Positions 42,868 to 51,719 of a stretch of 64,000 nucleotides of DNA are shown here, one piece after another (the stretch's first letter is position 1; each line of letters starts with the position of its first letter). The DNA is taken from positions 1 to 64,000 of the forward strand of contig NZ_JAIVFW010000032.1 in the NCBI RefSeq assembly GCF_020829595.1, in the 5' to 3' direction. Source of the DNA: Nostoc sp. CHAB 5844 (lineage in GTDB: Bacteria > Cyanobacteriota > Cyanobacteriia > Cyanobacteriales > Nostocaceae). The position numbers and the translations under genes are program-made. Below the pieces are notes generated by a model. It saw nothing but the letters and a program-made list of their open reading frames with translations, was not told the DNA's origin and made no database searches.

Positions 42868-45159
42868 ATGACACCGGATTTGCTAATCACCCAAGAAAAA
42901 ATTTCCCTGGATGGAAAGACTTTTATCCCAGCAGAACAACTCCCTACTTCAGAATGGCCTAGTGTTGTGAGTGAAAGACCACAACCAACCCTGACGGTTA
43001 AAGATGATGATCTATTTCTTGTGACAGATACGATGGGGAATATTTCAGGCTGTTCTCTGAATGATGCCAACCCTAGTATGGGATTGTTTTGTTGTGATAC
43101 GCGATTTCTCAGCCGCTTAGAATTGCAAATTGAAGGGCGATCGCCTATACTCCTGAGCAGCACTGCGGAAAAAGGATTTTCCCTTTCAGTTTTATGCACT
43201 AACCCCAGAATTGACGATCGCCTCAAAGCTGATAATGTAGGCATTAGCCGCGAAATTGTCCTCAATGGCGCACTATTTGAAGAAATCGAAGTATCAAACT
43301 ACAGCACAACTACTGTTAGTTTTGAACTCAGTATTAGTTTTGATGCAGATTTTGTCGATTTATTTGAAGTGCGGGGTTATGGCCGAGAGCAACGAGGTAA
43401 ACTTTTACGTTTAGTAGAACCTACACCCGAAGGCGGAACCACGTTGAACGGTGATGCTGCTGTACCTGTATCGCCTCATGCCGAGACACACAAAGAAGAA
43501 TTTTTAACCTTAGCTTATCAAGGTCTGGATGGCTTAGTCATGGAGTCTCGTATCCAATTCCAGCATTGCCTACCAGATCACCTCAAAGGTTACACTGCTG
43601 TGTGGAGGTTAGAGTTAGCATCTCATGAAACTCAAAAAATCGGCTATCGCATCAATTTATTAACTAACAACACCTCTAGTTCTACCGTTAGTGCAGCTTT
43701 TACCCTAGGACAGGCCAAAGCCGCAGAATGGATGGAAGAACAACATTGGGTGGAACAAACTACGCGTATTAGCTCAGACAAGAGTATACTCAATCGGGTG
43801 ATTGAGCGTGCGGAACAAGATATGTACTTGTTACGCCAGTCCTTTGGTAAGTACAAGACTGTTTCTGCTGGTGTACCTTGGTTCTCCGCGCTGTTTGGGC
43901 GAGATTCCATCATTACGGCTTCCCAAACATTGATGCTAAACTCGCAAATCGCCAAAGAAACTTTAATGCTATTGGCAGTATATCAAGGTAAAACTGAGGA
44001 TGATTGGCGCGAAGAAGAACCAGGCAAGATTCTCCACGAATTACGCTTGGGGGAAATGGCCCGTTGTCAAGAAATTCCCCATACACCTTACTACGGTACA
44101 GTTGATGCTACGCCTTTATGGTTGATGTTGTATGCGGAATACTACACTTGGACTCATGACCGAGAAACCTTAGAACAGCTTTGGCCAAATGCAATAGCCG
44201 CGATGGAGTGGATTGATCGCAATTTGCAAGCAACTGGTTATCTTAGCTACTATTGTCGCTCTAAACGTGGTTTAGCTAACCAAGGTTGGAAGGATTCTGG
44301 CGACTGTATTGTTGACCGTAAAGGAGATTTAGCTAACGGCCCCATTGCCTTGTGTGAAGTCCAAGCCTATGTTTATGCGGCTAAAATTCGTCTGGCTGAA
44401 ATTGCCAGAATGAAGAAGCGGCTTGATTTAGCCGACCGTTGGCAAGAAGAAGCCAGAAATCTTAAGGTACGTTTTAATCGGGACTTTTGGCTGGAAGACC
44501 AAGATTTCTGCGCCTTGGCTTTGGATGGCGATGGCAAACAAGTAGATAGTATTACATCTAACCCTGGTCATTGTCTGCTCTTGGGCATCTTTACCCCAGA
44601 AAAAGCCTACAGTGTGGCAGAAAGGTTACGCGCACCAGATTTGTTCAATGGTTGGGGAATTCGGACTTTGAGCAGTTTATCCCCAGCTTATAATCCGATG
44701 GGTTATCACATTGGTTCGGTGTGGCCTCATGATAACTCTCTAATTGCGATGGGTTTGCGATCGCTCGGTTTAATCGATCAAGCCCTGGAACTTTTTCAAG
44801 GCATATTTGACATGACGAGTACACAGCCTTACCAACGTCCTCCAGAACTCTTTTGCGGCTACGAACGCAAAGGTGATAACGCCCCTGTACAGTATCCCGT
44901 TGCTTGTACGCCACAAGCTTGGGCTACGGGTAGTGTATTCCAACTGCTACAAATGATCGTCAATTTGGTACCTGACGCGCAAAATAACTGCTTACGAATT
45001 ATCGACCCCGCTTTACCAGAGTCGATTAATCATCTGTCATTCCATAATTTGCGAGTTGGCACAACTATTTTAGATTTGGAATTTGAGCGTTCTGGTAATA
45101 CTACTGCCTGCCGCGTAGCTAATAAACGTGGCAATCTCCGGGTAGTTATCGAAGCTTAA
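42868..45159 (+). CDS. glycogen-debranching-like amylo-alpha-1,6-glucosidase
   Basis: 763 residues in two domains. The N-terminal beta-sandwich (about 45-265, TMGNISGCSLNDANPSMGLFCCDTRFLSRLELQIEG) is the bacterial debranching-enzyme N-terminal type. The C-terminal (alpha/alpha)6 barrel (about 300-740) includes VPWFSALFGRDSIITA, NQGWKDSGDCIVDRKG and GYHIGSVWPHDNSLIAMG, whose acidic residues fit a GH63/GDE-like glucosidase site. It probably trims alpha-glucans or related oligosaccharides, but it is distinct from GlgX (GH13), and its substrate is unproven. ATG 42868 is used. Monocistronic. Confidence 0.88.
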   Translation: MTPDLLITQEKISLDGKTFIPAEQLPTSEWPSVVSERPQPTLTVKDDDLFLVTDTMGNISGCSLNDANPSMGLFCCDTRFLSRLELQIEGRSPILLSSTAEKGFSLSVLCTNPRIDDRLKADNVGISREIVLNGALFEEIEVSNYSTTTVSFELSISFDADFVDLFEVRGYGREQRGKLLRLVEPTPEGGTTLNGDAAVPVSPHAETHKEEFLTLAYQGLDGLVMESRIQFQHCLPDHLKGYTAVWRLELASHETQKIGYRINLLTNNTSSSTVSAAFTLGQAKAAEWMEEQHWVEQTTRISSDKSILNRVIERAEQDMYLLRQSFGKYKTVSAGVPWFSALFGRDSIITASQTLMLNSQIAKETLMLLAVYQGKTEDDWREEEPGKILHELRLGEMARCQEIPHTPYYGTVDATPLWLMLYAEYYTWTHDRETLEQLWPNAIAAMEWIDRNLQATGYLSYYCRSKRGLANQGWKDSGDCIVDRKGDLANGPIALCEVQAYVYAAKIRLAEIARMKKRLDLADRWQEEARNLKVRFNRDFWLEDQDFCALALDGDGKQVDSITSNPGHCLLLGIFTPEKAYSVAERLRAPDLFNGWGIRTLSSLSPAYNPMGYHIGSVWPHDNSLIAMGLRSLGLIDQALELFQGIFDMTSTQPYQRPPELFCGYERKGDNAPVQYPVACTPQAWATGSVFQLLQMIVNLVPDAQNNCLRIIDPALPESINHLSFHNLRVGTTILDLEFERSGNTTACRVANKRGNLRVVIEA

Positions 45160-45189
45160 TCTTCCAAGATGAAGTATCAATGAGGCTAG

Positions 45190-45262
45190 AGGCAGGGAAG
45201 TATGTAGACACCCTTTGGGTGGCTTCCCGCAGGGTAGTATGAAGTGTGAAGTATGAAATTTT
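45190..45262. repeat. short repeats after the debranching-enzyme gene
   Basis: A CACCC-TTT-GGGTG hairpin near 45210-45222, GCTTCCCGCAGGGTAG, then heptamers AAGTGTG AAGTATG (45242-45255), the complement of the CAYACTT repeats elsewhere. Confidence 0.6.
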
Positions 45263-45320
45263 ATTTTTCATCCTTTAGGCTTCATCCTGAAAGTAGTCTC
45301 CAGTCTCTAGTCTCTAATCC

Positions 45321-45638
45321 CTATTTTTCCTGATTTTCACTCTTGTGTCCTGGAGAAGCTTCGTAAATAGCGTCTAGCTGTTGCCTTGCATCTTCAACAT
45401 TAATTGAACGCATGACTAAAAGTGGTTCTTTAATTAAATTGCCTGTACTATCTAATAATTCTGGGTGAGGTACAAACTGATTTTTAGATGCTTGATAACC
45501 TTGATTACCCATTGCTGAAGGTCTAGCTGGGTAATTTCGCTCGCGGTCAAAACTAAACATGACTAGGTTGCGAATTAAATTCGCAACCGCAATACAAGCA
45601 AGAATCGTAAAAGCCAGAATGTAAAGTAGGTGCAACAT
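45321..45638 (-). CDS. DUF2973 family small membrane protein
   Basis: 105 residues from ATG 45638, preceded by GGAGG at 9 bases. One N-terminal membrane helix, MLHLLYILAFTILACIAVANLI, is followed by a soluble tail with RNYPARPSAMGNQGY and HPELLDSTGNLIKEPLLVMRSINVEDARQQLDAIYEASPG. This is the cyanobacterial DUF2973 family, function unknown. A DUF2605 gene lies upstream on the same strand, a pairing I recall as conserved. The longer frame from 45662 includes the ribosome-binding site, so it is rejected. Confidence 0.82.
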   Translation of the reverse strand: MLHLLYILAFTILACIAVANLIRNLVMFSFDRERNYPARPSAMGNQGYQASKNQFVPHPELLDSTGNLIKEPLLVMRSINVEDARQQLDAIYEASPGHKSENQEK

Positions 45639-45968
45639 AGGGATTTCCTCCAGAGGCAGCAAGTTTAAAAACCTTATACTGAAAAGCTTCGCTGATTTTG
45701 GGAATTACAGCGGGTGTACAATGTTTGACGCACTTTTGTGCGCCTATATATTTATGTGGAAAAATTTGTCAATGGCTATTCAACTTACGGTAGCATAGGA
45801 TACATTATTTGTTAATAAAAAATTTATTAAGGATCTTATAGTATCTATGCGAATTATGTCATCTAGCAAGGGACAGGTAATTGGTGACAGAGTTAAAAGT
45901 CGATTTACTGATGTCCTAACTACCTTGGCTATTGGTATATATCGCTAGTGTCAATTGGTAGTTACACT
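45639..45968. other. gap between DUF2605 and DUF2973 genes
   Basis: 330 bases without a gene. Its length suggests that the DUF2973 gene has its own promoter, despite the conserved pairing with DUF2605. No terminator hairpin stands out. Confidence 0.4.
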
Positions 45969-46295
45969 TTAACTTTCTTTTTCTTCTTTTTCTTGGTGGA
46001 AGCGTATAGCTACATTCCAGCATTCCGTTACTAATTGATGCCAAGGCGTTAAAGTTGTCATATCAATTCCGACTTGTTTATCAGTGGCAGTAAATAACAT
46101 CTTTGCTGTATTTAATTCTGCTTGTGCTTGCGTGACTCGTAACAGCAGGTCAGATTGTTCTTGTTGACTCATAAATGAGAGTTGCTCAGTTTCTAAAAAC
46201 TTACGCGATCGCGTAAACCAATACTGAAAGTCTTCTAACAAAGGCTCTAATACCGTTTTCAGCAACTCCGTCCCTGGTAAATTTGAGTCTTTCAT
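45969..46295 (-). CDS. DUF2605 family protein
   Basis: 108 residues from ATG 46295 (MKDSNLPGTELLKTVLEPLL). All-helical soluble protein with DFQYWFTRSRKFLETEQLSFMSQQEQSDLLLRVTQAQAELNTAKMLF and PWHQLVTECWNVA, matching the cyanobacterial DUF2605 family of unknown function. Upstream in-frame Met at 46337 adds 14 residues that do not fit the family start. Encoded just upstream of DUF2973. Confidence 0.8.
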   Translation of the reverse strand: MKDSNLPGTELLKTVLEPLLEDFQYWFTRSRKFLETEQLSFMSQQEQSDLLLRVTQAQAELNTAKMLFTATDKQVGIDMTTLTPWHQLVTECWNVAIRFHQEKEEKES

Positions 46296-46663
46296 AGATC
46301 TGAAGGATACTTCTATTTTTCTTATTAATATTAACATTTTTTACAAAACTTAACACTATTATATGCTATGTCTACAGAAAGATAGTTAAAAAAAATCTGT
46401 CATAATAGTTACAAAAATTTAAATCTTAATAAAAAGACATAACACCTTTAACCTAATAAAATTAAGGCTAAAGACCGTAGACCAAAGACCGCTTGCCGCC
46501 AGCTAGGATTAAATTTTCATACTTCACACTTCATACTTTATAGAATGCTAGAGTGCATCCAGTGCAGCTAAAAGTCTGTCAAGCTGAAAGATAACCCTAT
46601 GTTATATTTGGGTAAGTTTTTCAGCATTTTAACTAATAAATTACTGTTTGTAATCCTTCGCCA
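46296..46663. repeat. upstream region of thrS with heptameric repeats
   Basis: Heptamers CATACTT, CACACTT, CATACTT at 46518-46538, preceded by AAAGACCGTAGACCAAAGACC. I see no T-box or other tRNA-sensing leader. It separates divergent DUF2605 and thrS genes. Confidence 0.6.
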
Positions 46664-48505
46664 ATGGTTCAGCAGCCAATGTCGCTTAATCAAGATCTCC
46701 ATCCAGCAGAACAACCAGAAAAAGTTTATTTACCCCGTACCAGCGAATCAGAAACTTTAAAAAAGATTCGCCACACAACTTCCCATGTGATGGCAATGGC
46801 AGTGCAGAAGCTGTTTCCCAAGGCGCAAGTTACAATTGGCCCCTGGATAGAAAATGGATTCTATTACGACTTTGACAGTCCAGAGCCATTTACAGACAAA
46901 GACCTCAAAGCCATCCAAAAAGAGATGGTCAAGATTATCAATCGCAAATTACCAGTAACTAGGGAAGAAGTCAGCCGGGAAGAAGCCGAACGCCGCATTA
47001 AAGAAATCAATGAGCCATATAAACTAGAAATCCTAGCAGATCTGAAAGAACCAATCACTATTTACCACCTGGGGAACGAATGGTGGGACTTGTGCGCCGG
47101 GCCGCATGTAGAAAATACCAAAGATTTAAACCCCAAAGCGATCGATTTAGAAAGCGTTGCGGGTGCTTATTGGCGTGGAGATGAAACCAAAGCGCAACTA
47201 CAGCGCATTTACGGTACTGCGTGGGAAACTCCAGAGCAACTAGCTGAGTACAAACGCCGCAAAGAAGAAGCACTGCGTCGTGACCACCGCAAACTTGGTA
47301 AAGAACTCGGTTTATTTATCTTTTCAGACCAAGTGGGGCCGGGTTTACCTTTGTGGACTCCCAAAGGTACTTTATTGCGGAGTATTTTAGAAGACTTCCT
47401 CAAGCAAGAACAACTCAAACGTGGTTATTTACCTGTGGTGACTCCCCACATTGCCAGAGTGGATTTATTTAAAACTTCTGGTCACTGGCAAAAGTATAAG
47501 GAAGATATGTTCCCCTTAATGGCAGAGGATGAAGCGGCCGTAGCACTTGAACAAGGCTTTGTTCTCAAGCCAATGAATTGTCCCTTCCACATCCAAATAT
47601 ATAAGAGCGAGTTGCGCTCCTATCGGGAATTACCGATGCGCTTGGCAGAATTCGGTACTGTTTACCGCTACGAACAGTCAGGGGAATTAGGCGGTTTAAC
47701 CAGAGTACGCGGCTTTACTGTGGATGACTCTCACTTGTTTGTCAGCCCAGAACAACTAGACAACGAATTCCTCAACGTAGTGGATTTGATTTTGTCGGTG
47801 TTCAAGAGTCTGCAATTGAAGAACTTCAAAGCCAGACTCAGTTTCCGTGACCCTGCTAGTGATAAATATATCGGTTCCGATGAAGCTTGGGAAAAAGCTC
47901 AAAGTGCGATTCGCCGCGCCGTAGAAAAATTAGGCATGAATCACTTTGAAGGTATTGGTGAAGCCGCATTTTACGGGCCAAAACTCGACTTTATCTTCCA
48001 AGATGCTTTGGAGCGAGAATGGCAATTAGGAACTGTGCAAGTTGACTACAATTTACCAGAACGTTTTGATTTAGAGTACGTCGCTGAAGATGGTTCGCGC
48101 AAGCGTCCGGTAATGATTCACCGTGCGCCTTTTGGTTCTCTAGAACGGCTGATTGGGATATTAATTGAAGAGTACGCAGGTGATTTCCCCTTGTGGTTAG
48201 CACCAGTGCAAATTCGATTGCTATCTGTCAGTGACGCACAGCTAGACTTTGCTAAAGATGTAGTAGCGAAAATGCAGGCTGTGAGTATCCGTGCTGAAGT
48301 TGACACCAGTGGTGATCGCTTGGGTAAATTAATCCGCAACGCCGAGAAAGATAAAATACCCGTAATGGCAGTGGTAGGTGCGAAGGAAGTTGAAACCAAC
48401 ACCTTAAATATCCGCACTCGCGCGTCTGGGGAATTAGGCGCAATTTCTGTAGATGAAGTAGTGCAGAAATTAAAAGATGCGATCGCATCCTTCGAGAACT
48501 TCTAG
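46664..48505 (+). CDS. thrS: threonyl-tRNA synthetase
   Basis: A 613-residue class II synthetase charging tRNA-Thr. The N2 editing domain spans about 35-200 with the HTTSHVMAMA zinc/editing His pair and CAGPHV near 143. The catalytic core spans about 220-490 with motif 2 YRYEQSGELGGLTRVRGFTVDDSH and motif 3 PVMIHRAPFGSLERL, and CPFH supplies the zinc Cys. The anticodon domain lies at 505-600. The N-terminal TGS (N1) domain found in E. coli ThrS is absent, since the protein starts about 35 residues before the editing domain. Start ATG 46664. An upstream heptameric repeat region separates it from DUF2605. Confidence 0.96.
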   Translation: MVQQPMSLNQDLHPAEQPEKVYLPRTSESETLKKIRHTTSHVMAMAVQKLFPKAQVTIGPWIENGFYYDFDSPEPFTDKDLKAIQKEMVKIINRKLPVTREEVSREEAERRIKEINEPYKLEILADLKEPITIYHLGNEWWDLCAGPHVENTKDLNPKAIDLESVAGAYWRGDETKAQLQRIYGTAWETPEQLAEYKRRKEEALRRDHRKLGKELGLFIFSDQVGPGLPLWTPKGTLLRSILEDFLKQEQLKRGYLPVVTPHIARVDLFKTSGHWQKYKEDMFPLMAEDEAAVALEQGFVLKPMNCPFHIQIYKSELRSYRELPMRLAEFGTVYRYEQSGELGGLTRVRGFTVDDSHLFVSPEQLDNEFLNVVDLILSVFKSLQLKNFKARLSFRDPASDKYIGSDEAWEKAQSAIRRAVEKLGMNHFEGIGEAAFYGPKLDFIFQDALEREWQLGTVQVDYNLPERFDLEYVAEDGSRKRPVMIHRAPFGSLERLIGILIEEYAGDFPLWLAPVQIRLLSVSDAQLDFAKDVVAKMQAVSIRAEVDTSGDRLGKLIRNAEKDKIPVMAVVGAKEVETNTLNIRTRASGELGAISVDEVVQKLKDAIASFENF

Positions 48506-48561
48506 TAAAAAGTAGGCTGGGTAACACCCCGCCGAACAAACTAAAATTAACTAGTCAGTCT

Positions 48562-48747
48562 ATGAGTACTACAAAAGATAAAGTCCAATCTCTTTTACAG
48601 CAATTACCAGATGACTGCTCTATTGAAGATATTCAATACCATTTATATGTAATAGAGAAAGTTATGCGAGGATTGGAAGTAGCCAAAACAGCAGGAACTA
48701 TTACTCAAGTGGAAGTCGAAGAACGGTTGAGTAGGCTTATCAAATAG
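48562..48747 (+). CDS. small antitoxin-like protein of a ParE/RelE module
   Basis: 61 residues: MSTTKDKVQSLLQQLPDDCSIEDIQYHLYVIEKVMRGLEVAKTAGTITQ and a tail VEVEERLSRLIK. The helical DDCSIEDIQYHLYV pattern and short C-terminal tail match small antitoxins encoded in front of ParE/RelE toxins in cyanobacteria. Its stop TAG overlaps the toxin's apparent first codon. Starts 56 bases after thrS, with its own ATG. Confidence 0.75.
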   Translation: MSTTKDKVQSLLQQLPDDCSIEDIQYHLYVIEKVMRGLEVAKTAGTITQVEVEERLSRLIK

Positions 48748-49031
48748 TTTGGTCTTCAGCAGCTTTAGAAGATGTAGATGCGATCGCTACTTACATATCT
48801 CGTGATTCCTCTGCTTATGCAGCAGCTATAGTTCAAAAAATAATTGATGTTACTAGCAGCTTGAGTAACTTCCCGTTTTCAGGTCGTGTAGTACCGGAGT
48901 TAAACGAAAATACTGTTAGGGAAAAGTTTGCATACAGCTATCGAATCATCTATCGAATTGAAGATAATACTGTAACTATTGCAGCCGTGGTTCATGGCAA
49001 AAGATCATTGGATCAAATAGACACGGACTGA
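48744..49031 (+). CDS. RelE/ParE-family toxin with no canonical start codon
   Basis: From 48747 the frame encodes VWSSAALEDVDAIATYISRD, then FPFSGRVVPEL, FAYSYRIIYRIE and AAVVHGKRSLD, a complete ParE/RelE-like protein of about 95 residues. No ATG, GTG or TTG opens it. The upstream in-frame codons are TAG GCT TAT CAA ATA GTT TGG. The best candidate start is ATA at 48744-48746, overlapping the antitoxin stop TAG at 48745-48747. Either the start is a rare AUA coupled to the antitoxin, or the toxin lost its start codon and is silent. Confidence 0.65.
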   Translation: MVWSSAALEDVDAIATYISRDSSAYAAAIVQKIIDVTSSLSNFPFSGRVVPELNENTVREKFAYSYRIIYRIEDNTVTIAAVVHGKRSLDQIDTD

Positions 49032-49036
49032 CAATT

Positions 49037-49543
49037 TTATAATTCTGAACTGTCTACTGGTTCACTCGGCTCACCTGGATAAAAGCGATCGCCGAGAATT
49101 TCGGTTAGAGTGTAAAGACAACTAGGTGGAAAAGTCTGTTCTGGTAAATTAGTTTCTCCCATCGCTAAGTCTCTAGCATTCTCATACGCTTCTTGTAATG
49201 CATCGTCAAGATAAGTTTTGAGGCTTGGGTTCTCTTTCAGTAATCGTATAGTGTCCCGCCGCTGAATGCGAAGTGTTGCCAACCAGCTACGACTACGATT
49301 TTGAGGTTGATATTCCCATTTCAGCAAGTGTCCGATTAGCACACTCAATCGGTTGCGAAGTTCCTGCCGTTGCTGCTTACCCAAAGATTCAATCTCCTCA
49401 ATCAGGTTTGGCAGGTCGATTTGATTCCATTGTTGGCTGCGGAGTAACATGGCTTGTTCCTGTGTCCAAGCATAGAAATCAGTTTCGTAGAGATTTAGTC
49501 CAGCCATTGGAGTCTCTGCCATTTTTGGGTTTGCTTCAGGCAT
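49037..49543 (-). CDS. DUF29 family protein
   Basis: 168 residues. The DUF29 core is plain: LYETDFYAWTQEQAMLLRSQQWNQIDLPNLIEEIESLGKQQRQELRNRLSVLIGHLLKWEYQP near residues 18-80, then a helical stretch with ENPSLKTYLDDALQEAYENARDLA. DUF29 proteins are small helical proteins, often multicopy in cyanobacteria, of unknown function. It converges with the toxin gene, the stops being 5 bases apart. First Met at 49543; Met8 and Met13 are alternatives. Confidence 0.88.
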   Translation of the reverse strand: MPEANPKMAETPMAGLNLYETDFYAWTQEQAMLLRSQQWNQIDLPNLIEEIESLGKQQRQELRNRLSVLIGHLLKWEYQPQNRSRSWLATLRIQRRDTIRLLKENPSLKTYLDDALQEAYENARDLAMGETNLPEQTFPPSCLYTLTEILGDRFYPGEPSEPVDSSEL

Positions 49544-49596
49544 TTACATTAAAATATACGGGATTTGCAATTGCTAAAAAATAGACACAACACCCA

Positions 49597-49821
49597 TTAC
49601 CATTCATCCCTCAACACTTTTTGCATTGCTAGTGCATCTCCCTGCCAAACTAATTTACCAGCAAGATCGGAAAAATCATAATTAGATTTTTGTGTGCTGT
49701 CTGATGTAACCGGACTCAGCACAAGCACAATATTTACTTCACCAGGCGATAGCTGTGTTGGGATGTCAAGATGCAAATACCCAGATGCATCAACAGTTGT
49801 CGTCAGTTGCAGAACTTTTAT
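49597..49821 (-). CDS. orphan antitoxin-like protein lacking ATG
   Basis: An open frame of 74 codons ending at TAA (49599-49597). It reads (I)KVLQLTTTVDASGYLHL then DIPTQLSPGEVNIVLVLSPV and ends DLAGKLVWQGDALAMQKVLRDEW, the shape of small cyanobacterial antitoxins paired with PIN toxins. A normal member would begin MKVLQ; here the codon is ATA with an in-frame TAG just upstream. No toxin gene follows; the next gene on this strand is DUF29. I read it as a start-mutated, orphaned antitoxin. Confidence 0.5.
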   Translation of the reverse strand: MKVLQLTTTVDASGYLHLDIPTQLSPGEVNIVLVLSPVTSDSTQKSNYDFSDLAGKLVWQGDALAMQKVLRDEW

Positions 49822-49852
49822 CTATACACCATCTATACACTATCTATACACC
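49820..49852 (+). repeat. three 11-bp tandem repeats
   Basis: ATCTATACACC, ATCTATACACT, ATCTATACACC at 49820, 49831 and 49842, directly upstream of the orphan antitoxin-like gene and overlapping its first bases. The 11-bp period is close to one helical turn. Confidence 0.75.
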
Positions 49853-49926
49853 ATTTGTAGCTCAAATAATGACTAATCAACCAGTTACATGGGATGCTGG
49901 TTGATTGGTTAGGTGAGTATTTGCAG

Positions 49927-50841
49927 ATGTCTGTTATTTCTTCTGTTACGGTTAAGGTTCCCGCCACCACTGCTAATTTGGGGCCTGGTTTTGATTGCAT
50001 TGGTGCAGCTTTAACGCTTTGTAACCAGTTTAAGTTTACACTCTTGGACGAAGGTGGTTTAACGATTCAGGTTACAGGTGAAGAAGCCCAACGAGTGCAA
50101 ACTGATGAGAGTAATTTACTTTATCAGGCGTTTTTGAAGTTATATCAATATATAGATCAGACACCGCTACCTGTGAAAATTGAGATTGCGTTGGGTGTAC
50201 CACTGGCGCGAGGTTTGGGTAGTTCAGCAACAGCAATTGTTGGCGGGTTAGTGGCGGCGAATCAACTGGCGGGTGAACCTCTATCTCAGGTGCAGGTGAT
50301 GGAGTTGGCGATCGCAATGGAAGGACATCCTGATAATGTAGTTCCAGCACTAATTGGGGGATGTCGTTTAGCAGCTACTAGTGATGCTGGTTGGGAGATT
50401 TGTGATGTTCCTTGGCATGAGAATATTATCCCAGTCGTGGCAATTCCAGATTTTGAGTTGTCTACCTCAGAAGCGCGGCGCGTTTTACCAACCCAATTTA
50501 GTCGCGCAGATGCAATTTTCAATACCGCTCATTTGGGATTATTGTTACGCGGTTTGGAAACTGGTAACCCAGAATGGTTAAGGGCAGCTTTACAAGATAA
50601 GTTGCATCAGCCTTATCGTCAAGCTTTGATTCCTGGTTACGATGCTGTGAATGCGGCGGCGGTGGCGGCTGGTGCTTATGGCATGGTGATTAGTGGTGCG
50701 GGGCCGACTTTGTTAGCTTTAGCTGATGTGGCACATTCCCAAGCTGTAGAGTTAGCAATGGTTTCAGCCTGGAAAGCATCTGGGATTGATGCCGTTGTGC
50801 GATCGCTTGCTTTAGACACCCAAGGTGCAACCCTTCTTTGA
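49927..50841 (+). CDS. thrB: homoserine kinase
   Basis: 304 residues from ATG 49927 ([26 protein letters not shown]). A GHMP kinase phosphorylating homoserine for threonine synthesis. The N-terminal [14 protein letters not shown] and the ATP loop [17 protein letters not shown] near 95-111 are diagnostic, with [13 protein letters not shown] near 132-144 and [12 protein letters not shown] near 260-271 completing the fold. An in-frame extension to 49894 adds 11 residues outside the family pattern and is rejected. thrS lies about 1.4 kb upstream, but other genes separate them. Confidence 0.95.
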   Translation: MSVISSVTVKVPATTANLGPGFDCIGAALTLCNQFKFTLLDEGGLTIQVTGEEAQRVQTDESNLLYQAFLKLYQYIDQTPLPVKIEIALGVPLARGLGSSATAIVGGLVAANQLAGEPLSQVQVMELAIAMEGHPDNVVPALIGGCRLAATSDAGWEICDVPWHENIIPVVAIPDFELSTSEARRVLPTQFSRADAIFNTAHLGLLLRGLETGNPEWLRAALQDKLHQPYRQALIPGYDAVNAAAVAAGAYGMVISGAGPTLLALADVAHSQAVELAMVSAWKASGIDAVVRSLALDTQGATLL

Positions 50842-50874
50842 AGGAGGCTAAAGTCAAAAGTCAAAATAAAATTT

Positions 50875-50902
50875 CACACTTCATACTTCACACTTCATAC
50901 TT
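50875..50902 (+). repeat. alternating CACACTT/CATACTT heptamers
   Basis: CACACTT, CATACTT, CACACTT, CATACTT at 50875-50902 between thrB and the next gene. Confidence 0.88.
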
Positions 50903-50908
50903 TTTAAC

Positions 50909-51418
50909 ATGGAGCAAATTCAAGCCGAGATAGCAGCACTCAAATCGCAAATTCAAGTTCTTCAGCAAGAACGCGCTGCCCTCACTATTAATAATGTGAT
51001 ATCTGGGGATATTAATTCACCTTCAGCAATTGTGGAGGCTTATCGCCGCCAAGCTAGAGAAAATCCCCAACTGTCAGCGGAACTCAAAGGTATCGATGAT
51101 GCGATCGCCGCTTTGACAACCCAGCTACAGCAAAAACAAACCCAATTAGCTCGTTGGCCAATTGAGTCTAAACAATTTACCATACAGCAGCAGCTAGAAG
51201 AAGCGAAAAAGGTGGCGCAGGTTCACGCCGAACGCATTAACGAACTGGCGGCAGAATTGGCAACTGAAATTCGCCTGTTGAAAGCTTCAGCCGATCATCT
51301 CAGTCCCTTGTATTGGCAGGTTTATTACAAGCCTTTCATTACCGGATTCAAGACAATCTCCGTTCCCCATGTTCGTTCTGATGGGGATGTTTGGACAATT
51401 GTCAACCGCATCGTTTAG
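50909..51418 (+). CDS. coiled-coil hypothetical protein
   Basis: 169 residues. A heptad-patterned N-terminus (IQAEIAALKSQIQVLQQERAAL) and a long central coiled coil (DDAIAALTTQLQQKQTQLARWPI...IQQQLEEAKKVAQVHAERINELAAELATEIRLLK) end in a conserved-looking tail SPLYWQVYYKPFITGFKTISVPHVRSDGDVWTIV. No signal peptide. Unknown function, probably oligomeric. It follows thrB by 67 bases, across the heptamers, and is followed by a strong terminator, so it may be co-transcribed with thrB. Confidence 0.75.
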   Translation: MEQIQAEIAALKSQIQVLQQERAALTINNVISGDINSPSAIVEAYRRQARENPQLSAELKGIDDAIAALTTQLQQKQTQLARWPIESKQFTIQQQLEEAKKVAQVHAERINELAAELATEIRLLKASADHLSPLYWQVYYKPFITGFKTISVPHVRSDGDVWTIVNRIV

Positions 51419-51480
51419 TGAAAAGCCCAAAATATTATGGGTAAAACTGCTTTTTAGAGATAATTTAAGTTAAGAAATGT

Positions 51481-51506
51481 AACGGTGGCAGGAGCCACCG
51501 TTTTTG
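51481..51506 (+). terminator. rho-independent terminator
   Basis: A 9-bp stem AACGGTGGC (51481-51489), loop AGGA, GCCACCGTT (51494-51502), then TTT. It lies 63 bases past the coiled-coil gene. The remainder to 51719 is AT-rich ndhD upstream region with no gene. Confidence 0.9.
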
Positions 51507-51719
51507 TTGACGTTACAAAACTTTATGTTTAGAATCGACTAGCCGTTAAATCATATGAGTATTTATTCTTATTTATGGTCAAAATTACAGAATTTATGAG
51601 TATATATTCTTGTCAATAACCAAAATTTAACTTTATAGAGATAAATTACGTTTACAAAACTATGAATTGCTTAATATAATGTAATCAAAAGTGAAAACAA
51701 AAAACGATTGTCAGAAGTG

